A stretch of 8,709 nt of DNA from Campylobacteraceae bacterium UBA1877 (GTDB taxonomy: Bacteria > Campylobacterota > Campylobacteria > Campylobacterales > Campylobacteraceae): positions 1,797 to 10,505 of the forward strand of contig DDHL01000086.1 of assembly GCA_002352945.1 (NCBI GenBank). Reading direction: 5' to 3'. The notes under the pieces were generated by a model that did no database searches, was not told the origin of the DNA, and saw nothing but the letters and a program-made list of their open reading frames with translations. The position numbers were made by a program, and so were the translations under genes. Positions within the stretch are counted from its first letter, which is position 1; every line of letters starts with the position of its first letter. This document shows, piece by piece, positions 1 to 6,597 of the stretch.

Positions 1-2583
1 ACAGACCTCTATTTTAATGTAATACTTGATGAGGCTAAAATTCAAGCTTATGGGATTAGCCGTGAAGCCTTAATTAGTGCCCTTTCAAACATATCTTATA
101 TTTTTCCTATAGGAAAGATTGAAGATAGCACCCGCCATGTGTATCTTTCTACTTACAATGGCCAAAAAACAGCCGAACTTATGGAAAAGACCCTTATTCA
201 AGTGGAGGGAAAACGGCTCTATTTATCAGACATTGCAACTGTTGAAAAACGCCATGAAGACTCGGCAACAATGGCATCATTTAACGGCAATCAATCAATC
301 ACCCTTTCAATAGATCAATTAGAAACCGGTGATGCTATTGTTATTGTTAAAAATATAAAATCGATGATAAAAGATTTGCAAAAAGAGTATAAAGATATCA
401 TTTTTACCCTCCATGACGATAGAAGTGACCGGATTCGCGATCGCTTGAATATTGTTATTTCTAACATTCTTTTTGCCATTTTCCTTGTTGGGGGCGTAAT
501 TGCAATACTTATTAACAACCGAGTAGCTTTAATTGTCACCATTGGAATTCCAACTTCATTTGTTATGGCCGCAGTTTACTTTTATGCTTTTGGCTATACA
601 ATAAATATGATTTCACTCATTGGCGTACTCATAGCCTTGGGTATTGTAGTTGATGATGCCATCGTTGTTGCAGAGGCGATTCAGCAGCGCATTGAAGCTG
701 GACAACCACCGAAAGAGGCGGCAATAAAAGGTGTTTCTGAAGTAGCAAAACCAATCTTTTTTGCCTCCATTACAACTCTTTTTTCTTTTATTCCTGCACT
801 CATGATTTCGGGAAGACTAGGTAATGTTATTCAGCTAATTCCAATCGCCCTTTCATCACTTCTTATTGCATCTCTTATTGAGTCATACCTCTTCTTGCCC
901 ATTCATGCACGCCACGCACTTAATGCCAAGGCAAAACCACTATCGTGGGAAAAAGCATCAAAAATTTATCAAACTCTTATTCATTTTATTATGAAATGGC
1001 GAAAGAGCTTTTTAGTTATCTTCTTTTTGGTTGTGCCTTTTTTAATATATTCTCAAATAAAAGGCGCAAAATTCCAAATGTTCCCACAATTTGACTCAAG
1101 TACAGTTTCGCTATCAGCAAAAGCTAATATCAATACAACAGTGGAAGAATCCTTTGCAATTATCCAGCAAATTGAGCGCGATTTATGGGCAAAAAGGGAT
1201 GATTTTCATATTTCACTCATTACAAGTGTTGCAGGAACCAGACTTGATGCTGATCGAAACCGTGAATCTTATCCTTATGTAATGAGTATGACTATTGAGT
1301 TAGAGAAGCTAGCTCCTGCAAACTTTTTTGATAAATACATTACGCCCAATTTGAGTTTTTATTATGATGAAGAAGGGCGTACAAGAACCATAAGTTCAAA
1401 AGAGATTGCTAAAAAAATTAGCAAATTCATTAAAGAAAAAAATTATAAAGAGCGCTACAATCTTGAAGAGCTTTTTGTAGCCCAAAACCGAGTTGGGCCA
1501 ATACGCTCAGATATAAAAATTGGCATTATCTCAAACAATAACGCTTTGGTACTTGAATCAATTCAAAAAATCAAAGATGCGATGCAAAAGGTTGGAGGTT
1601 TAGATACTTTAGCCGATTCTATTAGTCTTGGCGTGGATGAAATTAAGCTTAAAGTAAACCCTTATGGGGAGCAGCTTGGAGTAACTGAGGCTGCTATTGG
1701 TCAAGCACTTTCTAATCTCTATCTTTCTAAAAAAACTGCCACTGCGCTTGATGATGATAATTTATTGGAGATTAAAGTTGAGAGCGCCACAAAGGATGAT
1801 ATTAATCTTCTTAAAAATGTAAATTTGACGCTTCCTGATGGAAGAACTGCAAAGCTTAAAGATGTGGTTGAATTCCAAACCATTAAATCTTTTGAAAAAG
1901 TTTTAAAGGATTTTGGCGATCGAATCTTTTACGTTTATGCTACCCTTGATCGATCAGTAATTACAGCAAGTGAAATGTTAGAAAAAATCAAACCAGTAAC
2001 TGATGAGATTGCAAATCAAGATGGGGTTAAGCTTCGCTTTCTAGGTGAAAAAGAGAAAAATGATCAGTTAAGAGCGGATATGAGCGCTGCAACAACTTTG
2101 GCACTTTTACTTATTATGCTCTCTATGCTTTATATGTTTGACTCTTTTAAAGATACCTTTATTATTATGTCTGTTATTCCATTTTCTTTACTTGGTGTTT
2201 TAGGAGGCCATACACTCATGGGCATGAATCTTTCAATGCCTTCGCTTATTGGCGCCCTTGGACTTGCGGGAGTTGTTATTAATAATGGCATCATTATGCT
2301 CACATATATTCGCAAAAGCCGTAACATGGAAGAGCTTTTTGAGCAGGCAGCTAAAAGGTTGCGCCCAATACTGCTCACATCGATTACGACGTTAATTGGG
2401 CTTTTAAGCCTCATCTTCTTCCCTTCGGGAGAAGCAGCTATATTCCAACCCCTTGCTGTTTCACTAGGATTTGGACTTGCATGGGGAACAGTGCTTAATC
2501 TTTTATATGTTCCAGCACTCTATGCAGTCTTGCATCGTAGAAGATTTGCAAGCTATACAGGAGAAACCAATAAAGGAGAATAA
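1..2583 (+). CDS. RND efflux transporter permease subunit (AcrB/HAE1-like), 5'-truncated by the window edge
   Basis: This is the inner-membrane proton-driven pump of a tripartite efflux system. The reading frame is open from base 1 to the TAA at 2581-2583 (860 codons), so roughly the first 180 residues of a ~1,040-residue protein lie outside the window; the in-frame GTG at 139 is internal. The visible part starts in the periplasmic porter domain, followed by a helix block (about 450-960), a second periplasmic domain (about 1060-2080) and a final helix block (about 2090-2550). The helix-4 motif GIVVDDAIVVAE keeps both acidic proton-relay residues (GAT GAT at 652-657). The residue aligning with AcrB Lys940 in helix 10 is Asn (2281-2283), in GVVINNGII, a variant that I recall from other RND subfamilies. 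The sequence RLRPILLTSITT is a typical RND signature. The substrate cannot be told. Its adaptor and outer membrane channel are probably encoded upstream. The lipoprotein gene follows with no gap. Confidence 0.93.
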   Translation, partial: TDLYFNVILDEAKIQAYGISREALISALSNISYIFPIGKIEDSTRHVYLSTYNGQKTAELMEKTLIQVEGKRLYLSDIATVEKRHEDSATMASFNGNQSITLSIDQLETGDAIVIVKNIKSMIKDLQKEYKDIIFTLHDDRSDRIRDRLNIVISNILFAIFLVGGVIAILINNRVALIVTIGIPTSFVMAAVYFYAFGYTINMISLIGVLIALGIVVDDAIVVAEAIQQRIEAGQPPKEAAIKGVSEVAKPIFFASITTLFSFIPALMISGRLGNVIQLIPIALSSLLIASLIESYLFLPIHARHALNAKAKPLSWEKASKIYQTLIHFIMKWRKSFLVIFFLVVPFLIYSQIKGAKFQMFPQFDSSTVSLSAKANINTTVEESFAIIQQIERDLWAKRDDFHISLITSVAGTRLDADRNRESYPYVMSMTIELEKLAPANFFDKYITPNLSFYYDEEGRTRTISSKEIAKKISKFIKEKNYKERYNLEELFVAQNRVGPIRSDIKIGIISNNNALVLESIQKIKDAMQKVGGLDTLADSISLGVDEIKLKVNPYGEQLGVTEAAIGQALSNLYLSKKTATALDDDNLLEIKVESATKDDINLLKNVNLTLPDGRTAKLKDVVEFQTIKSFEKVLKDFGDRIFYVYATLDRSVITASEMLEKIKPVTDEIANQDGVKLRFLGEKEKNDQLRADMSAATTLALLLIMLSMLYMFDSFKDTFIIMSVIPFSLLGVLGGHTLMGMNLSMPSLIGALGLAGVVINNGIIMLTYIRKSRNMEELFEQAAKRLRPILLTSITTLIGLLSLIFFPSGEAAIFQPLAVSLGFGLAWGTVLNLLYVPALYAVLHRRRFASYTGETNKGE
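2572..2578 (+). promoter_or_regulatory. Ribosome binding site fixing the GTG start of the lipoprotein gene
   Basis: AAAGGAG lies five bases before the GTG at 2584 and inside the last codons of the RND gene. It supports the GTG as the true start, because that start places a complete signal peptide and lipobox at the N-terminus. Confidence 0.7.
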
Positions 2584-3024
2584 GTGAAATCGCTATTTTT
2601 AGCCATTAGTTTAAGTGCGGCTATACTTTTAACAGGATGTGCAAATAGACCAACCTATACACCACAAAGTGTGGGTCAAATTTCAAAAATCTATTATGGC
2701 AAAGTCTTACATGTAAGAAATGCTGTAATTGGTGATGATGGCTTAGGTACAGTTGGTGGTGCAATTATCGGTGGTCTTGCAGGAAGCGCCATTGGAAAAG
2801 GCAGAGGCAATACATTAGCCATTGTTGGTGGCGCTTTAGCAGGTGGCGCTGCAGGAAGCAATCTTAACCAAAGCTCAGGTCAAGAGCTTACGATTTTACT
2901 AGAAAATGGCGATGAGATTTCAACAGTGGTAAGCAATAAAACCTCTGGAATATCTTTTCGTCCAGGAGATTTGGTAGCATTACGCATTCAAAATGGAAAA
3001 GTAACCCATGTCGATCTGCGCTAA
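2584..3024 (+). CDS. Glycine-zipper outer membrane lipoprotein (SlyB / 17-kDa antigen type)
   Basis: This is a 146-residue predicted lipoprotein. The N-terminus is a lipoprotein signal peptide with lipobox L16-T17-G18-C19; Ala at +2 favours the outer membrane. Residues about 55-97 are a Gly/Ala-rich glycine-zipper pair (GGAIIGGLAG, then GGALAGGAAG), as in the glycine zipper 2TM family that includes SlyB and the rickettsial 17-kDa antigen. The C-terminal ~50 residues (about 98-146) look like a small beta domain, as in those relatives. The start is GTG directly after the stop of the RND gene, with a strong AAAGGAG at 2572-2578, so the two genes are almost certainly co-transcribed. A role in envelope integrity or in assisting the pump is inference from context. 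The 3' end overlaps the convergent lapG gene by 4 bases. Confidence 0.88.
   Translation: MKSLFLAISLSAAILLTGCANRPTYTPQSVGQISKIYYGKVLHVRNAVIGDDGLGTVGGAIIGGLAGSAIGKGRGNTLAIVGGALAGGAAGSNLNQSSGQELTILLENGDEISTVVSNKTSGISFRPGDLVALRIQNGKVTHVDLR
2706..2717. repeat. Variant copy of the TTTACATGTAAA palindrome (CTTACATGTAAG)
   Basis: This is a perfect 12-base palindrome sharing the inner ten bases TTACATGTAA with the four exact copies. It lies in the lipoprotein gene, where it encodes LHV in a V-L-H-V-R context. Confidence 0.5.
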
Positions 3025-3647
3025 TCTTTCCAAATTTTTTCTTGAGCAATCCTTCTTATCAAATTTTCAAATTTATCTTTAAAAATTTTAGGAGGATTGC
3101 TCTGCCACTTTGCATTTTTAATCGCAAAGTTTCTACCCTTTGTAAAGCATCCGTAAAACTCTAAATCACTCCGTTTATGGTATGGCAAGATTTTAAAACT
3201 AAGGTTATCTAAAATAAAAATATCTGATTCATTTACGCCCAAAACCATGTGCATATAACCCGAATAAGTATCTTTTACGATGCAAAAACCCATTAGATTT
3301 TCATCAACACCCAAATCTAAAAGAGTTTGATATTTTGCAGCAACATAATCTTCACAATCTCCTCCACCGCTTGTTAAAAATTCAAGCCTAGTAGCCCAAT
3401 AGTCTAAATTGGTACTTATATCATCATATTTTGGAACAATGGCGTTAATGTATTGATTAACCTTTTCAAGTTTTACATGTAAAGATTGCTCCTTTTGAGT
3501 CTGGTTCATAAAATTGGCATAATCATTTAAAATTGCCCTGCTTTTTGCATAGTTTTGAAGCACCCTATCGCTTACTTCAAAATTCTCCCTAGCATAGGCT
3601 AAATGGGTTAAAAAAAGGGTAAGCAATAAAGATAAAAACTTATTCAA
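3021..3647 (-). CDS. lapG: LapG-type periplasmic transglutaminase-like cysteine protease
   Basis: This is a 208-residue secreted cysteine protease of the bacterial transglutaminase-like family. In characterised systems LapG cuts the N-terminal retention region of large RTX adhesins and releases cells from biofilm. A Sec signal peptide covers about residues 1-19 (cleavage after HLAYA). The catalytic triad is visible: C98 in GGGDCEDY, H133 in GYMHMVL and D147 in ILDN, with spacing close to Pseudomonas LapG. D97 and E99 flank the cysteine like the calcium-binding acidic pair of LapG. The start is TTG at 3647-3645, preceded by AGAGG at 3654-3658; it overlaps the end of the lapD frame by 8 bases, so translation is probably coupled. 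No candidate adhesin is in the window. The gene looks intact although its regulator lapD beside it is damaged. Confidence 0.88.
   Translation of the reverse strand: MNKFLSLLLTLFLTHLAYARENFEVSDRVLQNYAKSRAILNDYANFMNQTQKEQSLHVKLEKVNQYINAIVPKYDDISTNLDYWATRLEFLTSGGGDCEDYVAAKYQTLLDLGVDENLMGFCIVKDTYSGYMHMVLGVNESDIFILDNLSFKILPYHKRSDLEFYGCFTKGRNFAIKNAKWQSNPPKIFKDKFENLIRRIAQEKIWKD
3472..3483. repeat. TTTACATGTAAA palindrome, copy 1 (in lapG)
   Basis: Perfect 12-base inverted repeat inside lapG, where it encodes part of S-L-H-V-K. It is identical to copies at 5189, 8109 and 8156. Confidence 0.65.
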
Positions 3648-3653
3648 TCAAAG

Positions 3654-3658
3654 CCTCT
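3654..3658 (-). promoter_or_regulatory. Ribosome binding site for the TTG start of lapG
   Basis: On the minus strand AGAGG lies six bases before the TTG at 3647 and inside the last codons of lapD. It is the reason for choosing this unusual start, which also gives a well-formed signal peptide. Confidence 0.5.
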
Positions 3659-5188
3659 ACATCTGAAATTGCACGTCCTTGAAAACAGTTGATTCCAGCT
3701 TGAGTGAAATCTTTAACCTGTTTTTCTTTCTCAACTCCCGTGGCAATAAGTATAACTCCAAGACTAGTTATAACATTTGTTAAGCTCTCATGCTGGCGGC
3801 CTGTGCTAGAATCATACAAAGCATCATAAAGATAGTCGCTTCCAATTTTAATATAATCGGGACGTAAAGATTGCAAATAGTGCGTTCCCTCATCTGTGAG
3901 CATAAAGTGATCTAGTCCAAAATGGCAACCAAAAGATTTGAGCATCGAAGATAGCGATGAGGCTGATTCTAAATCTTTGATAGCTACACTATTGTGCACC
4001 TCTACCCATAAACGCTGGCGAAGGCTTAGTGGCTGGGCATGAAGAATGGCTCTTAACCACTGCAAATTCTTCTTATTTCTAAAAAAGTTTCCGCTAACAT
4101 TGATTGCAAATGCGTTTTGATTTTGCTTCATCATACTAACTATTTTTTGAATCATGTACTTATCTAAAAAGTCCACAAGCCCTAAATGAACTGCAATTGG
4201 TACAAATCGGTTAGCGCTATAAATTCCACCTTCTTCATTTTTCCAGCGCAAATAGACTTCATCATGCAGTACTTTTTCAAAATCTTTTTTATAGCAAATA
4301 ACGTTTTGATGGGCAAATTGGATTCTTGATTCTTCAATGCTACGCAAAAGCTCTGCTTTCCACTCTTCTCGCCCTAAAATTACCATCTCTTCATCTTTAT
4401 CGCAAACATGTATTGCAAAATTTGAATCGCTTTTAGCATGCATAAGACCAAAATCAGCCCGCGATAATAAAGATTTTATTGTCTCTTTAGCATGGTATGC
4501 GCCCACACTGCAACCAACTGTGCATGCATCGCCAAGATCAATTTTAATGAGTGCATTTTTAAGGTTATCAAGAACTCTTTGCATCTTCTTTTTCATTTGA
4601 TTAATTGGCATAAGTGGAATAGTTACAAAAAAATCGCTCTCATTCAAGCGCGCTACTATTGCATTTTCACACGTTATAAACTCATCTTGAAGGAAGGTTG
4701 CAAAAGTTTGCATAAGCCAGTTATAGCGCTCATAGCCATATCTTTTTTTAAAATCAAGCGCATCTCCTAAACTTACAAGGGCAAAGCCCCCATCTGAAAG
4801 CTCTGTTTCGGCATGAAAATACTCTGGCAAAGTCGCGTTAACATAGCGCCTATTATAAAGCTTCGTTTGAGTATCAATATATAGCAGCTCATGATAGCGT
4901 CTTAATGTTTCACTCTCTCGTTCAAAAATGGTTTTAACCTTTTTTACCATCCCATTCATGGCCTTTGTTGCATCTTTGAATTCACTGGTAAATGGAATCT
5001 TATCTTCAATAATAAATCTATTTTCCATGATGGCTCTAGCTTGTCTGGAAATTCGACTAAGAGATCGTAATGACAATGAAAGCAATCCAAAAAGAACTAT
5101 TAAGACTATAACTCCAGTAATAAAAAAGGTTTTTAAAATATCTTTTGCATTTTGGTAAAGCTGAGCATATGCATTTCCTACATGACCT

Positions 5189-5200
5189 TTTACATGTAAA
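5189..5200. repeat. TTTACATGTAAA palindrome, copy 2 (in the lapD remnant)
   Basis: Perfect 12-base inverted repeat in the remaining periplasmic part of lapD, again encoding S-L-H-V-K in the frame. Confidence 0.65.
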
Positions 5201-5225
5201 GATCCAAACTGCTGCCAGCCTATTG

Positions 5226-5321
5226 TTATATCACTAGTTGCATTGCTTCCTCAAGCGTTAAGGCCATTGCTGAACCTGACAGCAACAACCCTGCACAAAT
5301 ACTAAATACAGTACGTTTCAT
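5226..5321 (-). pseudogene. 5' remnant of a TolC/LapE-type outer membrane protein gene
   Basis: The ATG at 5321-5319 opens a 31-codon frame ending at TAA 5228-5226. The product is a textbook Sec signal peptide (MKRTVFSICAGLLLSGSAMA) followed by LTLEEAMQ, which is how mature TolC-family channels typically begin (LTLEEA at the first helix). The homology stops there, and the DNA continues directly into the periplasmic end of lapD in another frame. LapE-type channels are the outer membrane part of the type I secretion system that exports Lap adhesins and are commonly encoded near lapG/lapD, so the neighbour fits. The join lies around 5235-5250. The remnant cannot work as a channel. The assignment to TolC rests on about 8 mature residues plus context. 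Confidence 0.65.
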
Positions 5322-5347
5322 TACTTACTTCTTTTGAGTAAAATTTC

Positions 5348-5353
5348 ATTATA
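5348..5353 (-). promoter_or_regulatory. Candidate -10 element for the tolC remnant / lapD / lapG transcript
   Basis: Reading the minus strand, a perfect TATAAT lies 26 bases before the ATG at 5321, placing transcription start near 5341 with a leader of about 20 bases. There is no recognisable -35 hexamer; this is common in Campylobacterota promoters, where AT-rich periodic sequence replaces it. The leader has only a weak AAGAAG as ribosome binding site. If active, this promoter would still transcribe lapG. Confidence 0.4.
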
Positions 5354-5531
5354 TGTTAACTATTATGTTGTTATGCTTAATTGATATTTGTAATCTTTTT
5401 AATGAGCGCACATTTTAGTATTTATGATAATAAATGTAATAATATTGTAACATACACTATCTTATATAATTTTTTATATTGGCATTTGTAAATAAAATTC
5501 TTTTCATCCTCGCTAAAAAATGTAAACCTAA

Positions 5532-5545
5532 TTGACAAATATCAA
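5532..5545 (+). promoter_or_regulatory. FNR/CRP-family-like operator upstream of the Fe-S/cytochrome b operon
   Basis: The sequence TTGAC-AAAT-ATCAA differs from the classical FNR palindrome TTGAT-N4-ATCAA by one base. Its centre (5538.5) is about 41.5 bases before the transcription start inferred from the -10 at 5568-5573, the standard class II activator position. The sequence and spacing are directly visible; which CRP/FNR-family protein binds is unknown. Confidence 0.55.
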
Positions 5546-5567
5546 CATTTTCTAATCTTCCCTTTGA

Positions 5568-5573
5568 TATACT
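5568..5573 (+). promoter_or_regulatory. Candidate -10 element (TATACT) for the Fe-S/cytochrome b operon
   Basis: TATACT, one base from TATAAT, sits 34 bases before the ATG at 5608, giving a start of transcription near 5580. No -35 hexamer is found 16-18 bases upstream; the FNR-like palindrome occupies that position instead, as is typical of activator-dependent promoters. Confidence 0.5.
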
Positions 5574-5607
5574 CATCTAGTGTGTAGGAGTATAAAAGGA
5601 GATTATA

Positions 5608-6597
5608 ATGACAGATCAAAAAAGACGCCAATTTTTTAAACAAATTGGTATTGCCAGTGGGGCACTGCTTTTTACCCCAGATGGCGCAAAAGCTGCAAGT
5701 GGCTCAAGCCGCATAGGCTCACTTATTGATTTAACTCTTTGCGATGGATGCAAAGATAGAGCCATCCCAGCTTGTGTTAGTGCATGCCGCGAAAAAAATC
5801 AAGCCCATTTTCCAGAACCTAAAAAACCAATCCAGCCGTACTGGCCTCGCAAGAAGTATGAGGATTGGTCAAATGAGCGTGATCGCATCGACAGACTGAC
5901 CCCATACAACTGGACCTTTGTAGAACATTTAAAAATAGATGACAAAGAGATCCATGTGCCTCGCCGCTGTATGCACTGTAATAATCCAGCCTGTTTAAAC
6001 CTTTGTCCTTTTGGAACTATTGCAAAAAACGAAACAGGCGCAGTCTATATTGACCATGAGTTTTGTATGGGAGGGGCAAAATGCCGCGATGCATGTCCAT
6101 GGGGAATACCTCAGCGCCAAGCAGGAGTTGGGCTTTACCTTAAGCTAGCACCTAAACTTGGAGGTGGCGGTGTTATGTATAAATGTGATGGATGCGCCGA
6201 TTTGCAAGCCAAAGGTCAAAAACCGGCTTGTCAGAGCAAGTGCCCTAAAAATGCAATTGTATTTGGACCATTTGATGAGATTAAAAAGCTTGCGGCTCAA
6301 AGAGCAAAAGAGATTGATGGGTATTTGTATGGATTAAATGAGGCCGGAGGCACATCAACAGTTTATATTTCTCCAATCCCTTTTGAGAAAATTAATAGTG
6401 CAATTATGGCCGACAAAAAGAGTAAAAACGATAAGCGTCCTGGACGTCCACACATGAACCCCAATACGCCAAACAAAATGGAAGATGCAGCAACTTGGAT
6501 GATGGCTTCACTTATTGCTCCGGTTGCTGGTATTGCAACAGCTGCGATTAATGTTTATAGATCAAATAAAGGAGGCAAAAATGAAAGGAGTGAATAG
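5608..6597 (+). CDS. Tat-exported four-cluster ferredoxin-like electron transfer subunit (HybA/FdnH-like)
   Basis: This 329-residue protein carries electrons between a membrane cytochrome and a periplasmic redox enzyme. Residues 5-21 are a twin-arginine signal (KRRQFFK then a hydrophobic stretch), so the folded, cluster-loaded protein is exported on its own signal. Four cysteine groups follow: C45-C48-C56-C60; C121-C124-C129-C133; C153-C159-C163; C193-C196-C208-C212. This pattern fits the FdnH/HybA/DmsB family, except that group three reads CMGGAKCRDACPW, where the usual second cysteine is Gly156, leaving 15 ligands instead of 16. Residues about 297-317 form a moderately hydrophobic segment that may be a C-terminal membrane anchor as in FdnH. 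AAGGAG at 5596-5601 supports the ATG. The cytochrome b gene overlaps its 3' end by 17 bases. No molybdopterin or hydrogenase large subunit is adjacent, so the partner enzyme is unknown. Confidence 0.9.
   Translation: MTDQKRRQFFKQIGIASGALLFTPDGAKAASGSSRIGSLIDLTLCDGCKDRAIPACVSACREKNQAHFPEPKKPIQPYWPRKKYEDWSNERDRIDRLTPYNWTFVEHLKIDDKEIHVPRRCMHCNNPACLNLCPFGTIAKNETGAVYIDHEFCMGGAKCRDACPWGIPQRQAGVGLYLKLAPKLGGGGVMYKCDGCADLQAKGQKPACQSKCPKNAIVFGPFDEIKKLAAQRAKEIDGYLYGLNEAGGTSTVYISPIPFEKINSAIMADKKSKNDKRPGRPHMNPNTPNKMEDAATWMMASLIAPVAGIATAAINVYRSNKGGKNERSE
6568..6575 (+). promoter_or_regulatory. Ribosome binding site that sets the start of the cytochrome b gene
   Basis: AAAGGAGG lies five bases before the ATG at 6581, inside the last codons of the Fe-S gene. 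It decides for 6581 over the in-frame upstream ATG at 6515, which would add 22 residues read out of the Fe-S gene's anchor region. It is among the strongest Shine-Dalgarno sequences in the window. Confidence 0.8.

Larger units (their letters stand above)
3640..5250 (-). pseudogene. lapD: LapD-like c-di-GMP receptor (TM-HAMP-GGDEF-EAL), lacking most of its N-terminal periplasmic domain
   Basis: LapD is an inner-membrane receptor that binds c-di-GMP through a degenerate EAL domain and sequesters LapG in the periplasm. The frame is open from 5250 (after TGA at 5253-5251) to TAA at 3642-3640. It begins with the last part of a LapD periplasmic domain (DITIGWQQFG, then VGNAYAQLY), then one helix (about 5145-5080), HAMP, GGDEF and EAL. 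Counting residues from the TTG at 5085, GGDEF is NESDF (148-152); EAL is EVY (276-278); the DDFG site is DHFM (392-395); the Asp of KID is Gly (415); EGVE is TGVE (449-452). Both domains are therefore probably non-catalytic, as expected for LapD. About 100 or more periplasmic residues and the first helix are missing, and a TolC-like start stands in their place, out of frame. The first start codon in frame is TTG 5085, within the helix, so any product would lack a usable membrane anchor. I call it a deletion pseudogene; a soluble HAMP-GGDEF-EAL product is the alternative. Confidence 0.8.

Noticed and set aside
139..141. GTG as start of the RND gene
   Set aside because: The frame is open to base 1 and the upstream codons encode normal RND porter-domain sequence, so 139 is internal.
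4337..5158. Plus-strand ORFs of 76-92 codons opposite lapD
   Set aside because: They are antisense shadows of the well-supported minus-strand lapD frame, without ribosome binding sites or recognisable protein features.
5226..5321. The signal-peptide ORF as the true N-terminus of lapD with a simple frameshift
   Set aside because: LapD has an uncleaved first helix followed by over 100 periplasmic residues; none are present in any frame here, so a single base indel cannot restore the gene.
5532..5537. TTGACA as a -35 element
   Set aside because: It is about 30 bases from the TATACT at 5568, too far for a sigma-70 pair, and is better explained as half of the FNR-like palindrome.
5517..5551. Outer inverted repeat AAAATGT / ACATTTT around the FNR-like box
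   Set aside because: Its centre does not coincide with the palindrome, and such arms are expected by chance in AT-rich DNA.
6515..6580. Longer N-terminus for the cytochrome b from the ATG at 6515
   Set aside because: It lies over the C-terminal anchor region of the Fe-S gene in another frame; the AAAGGAGG before 6581 and the family's normal length favour 6581.
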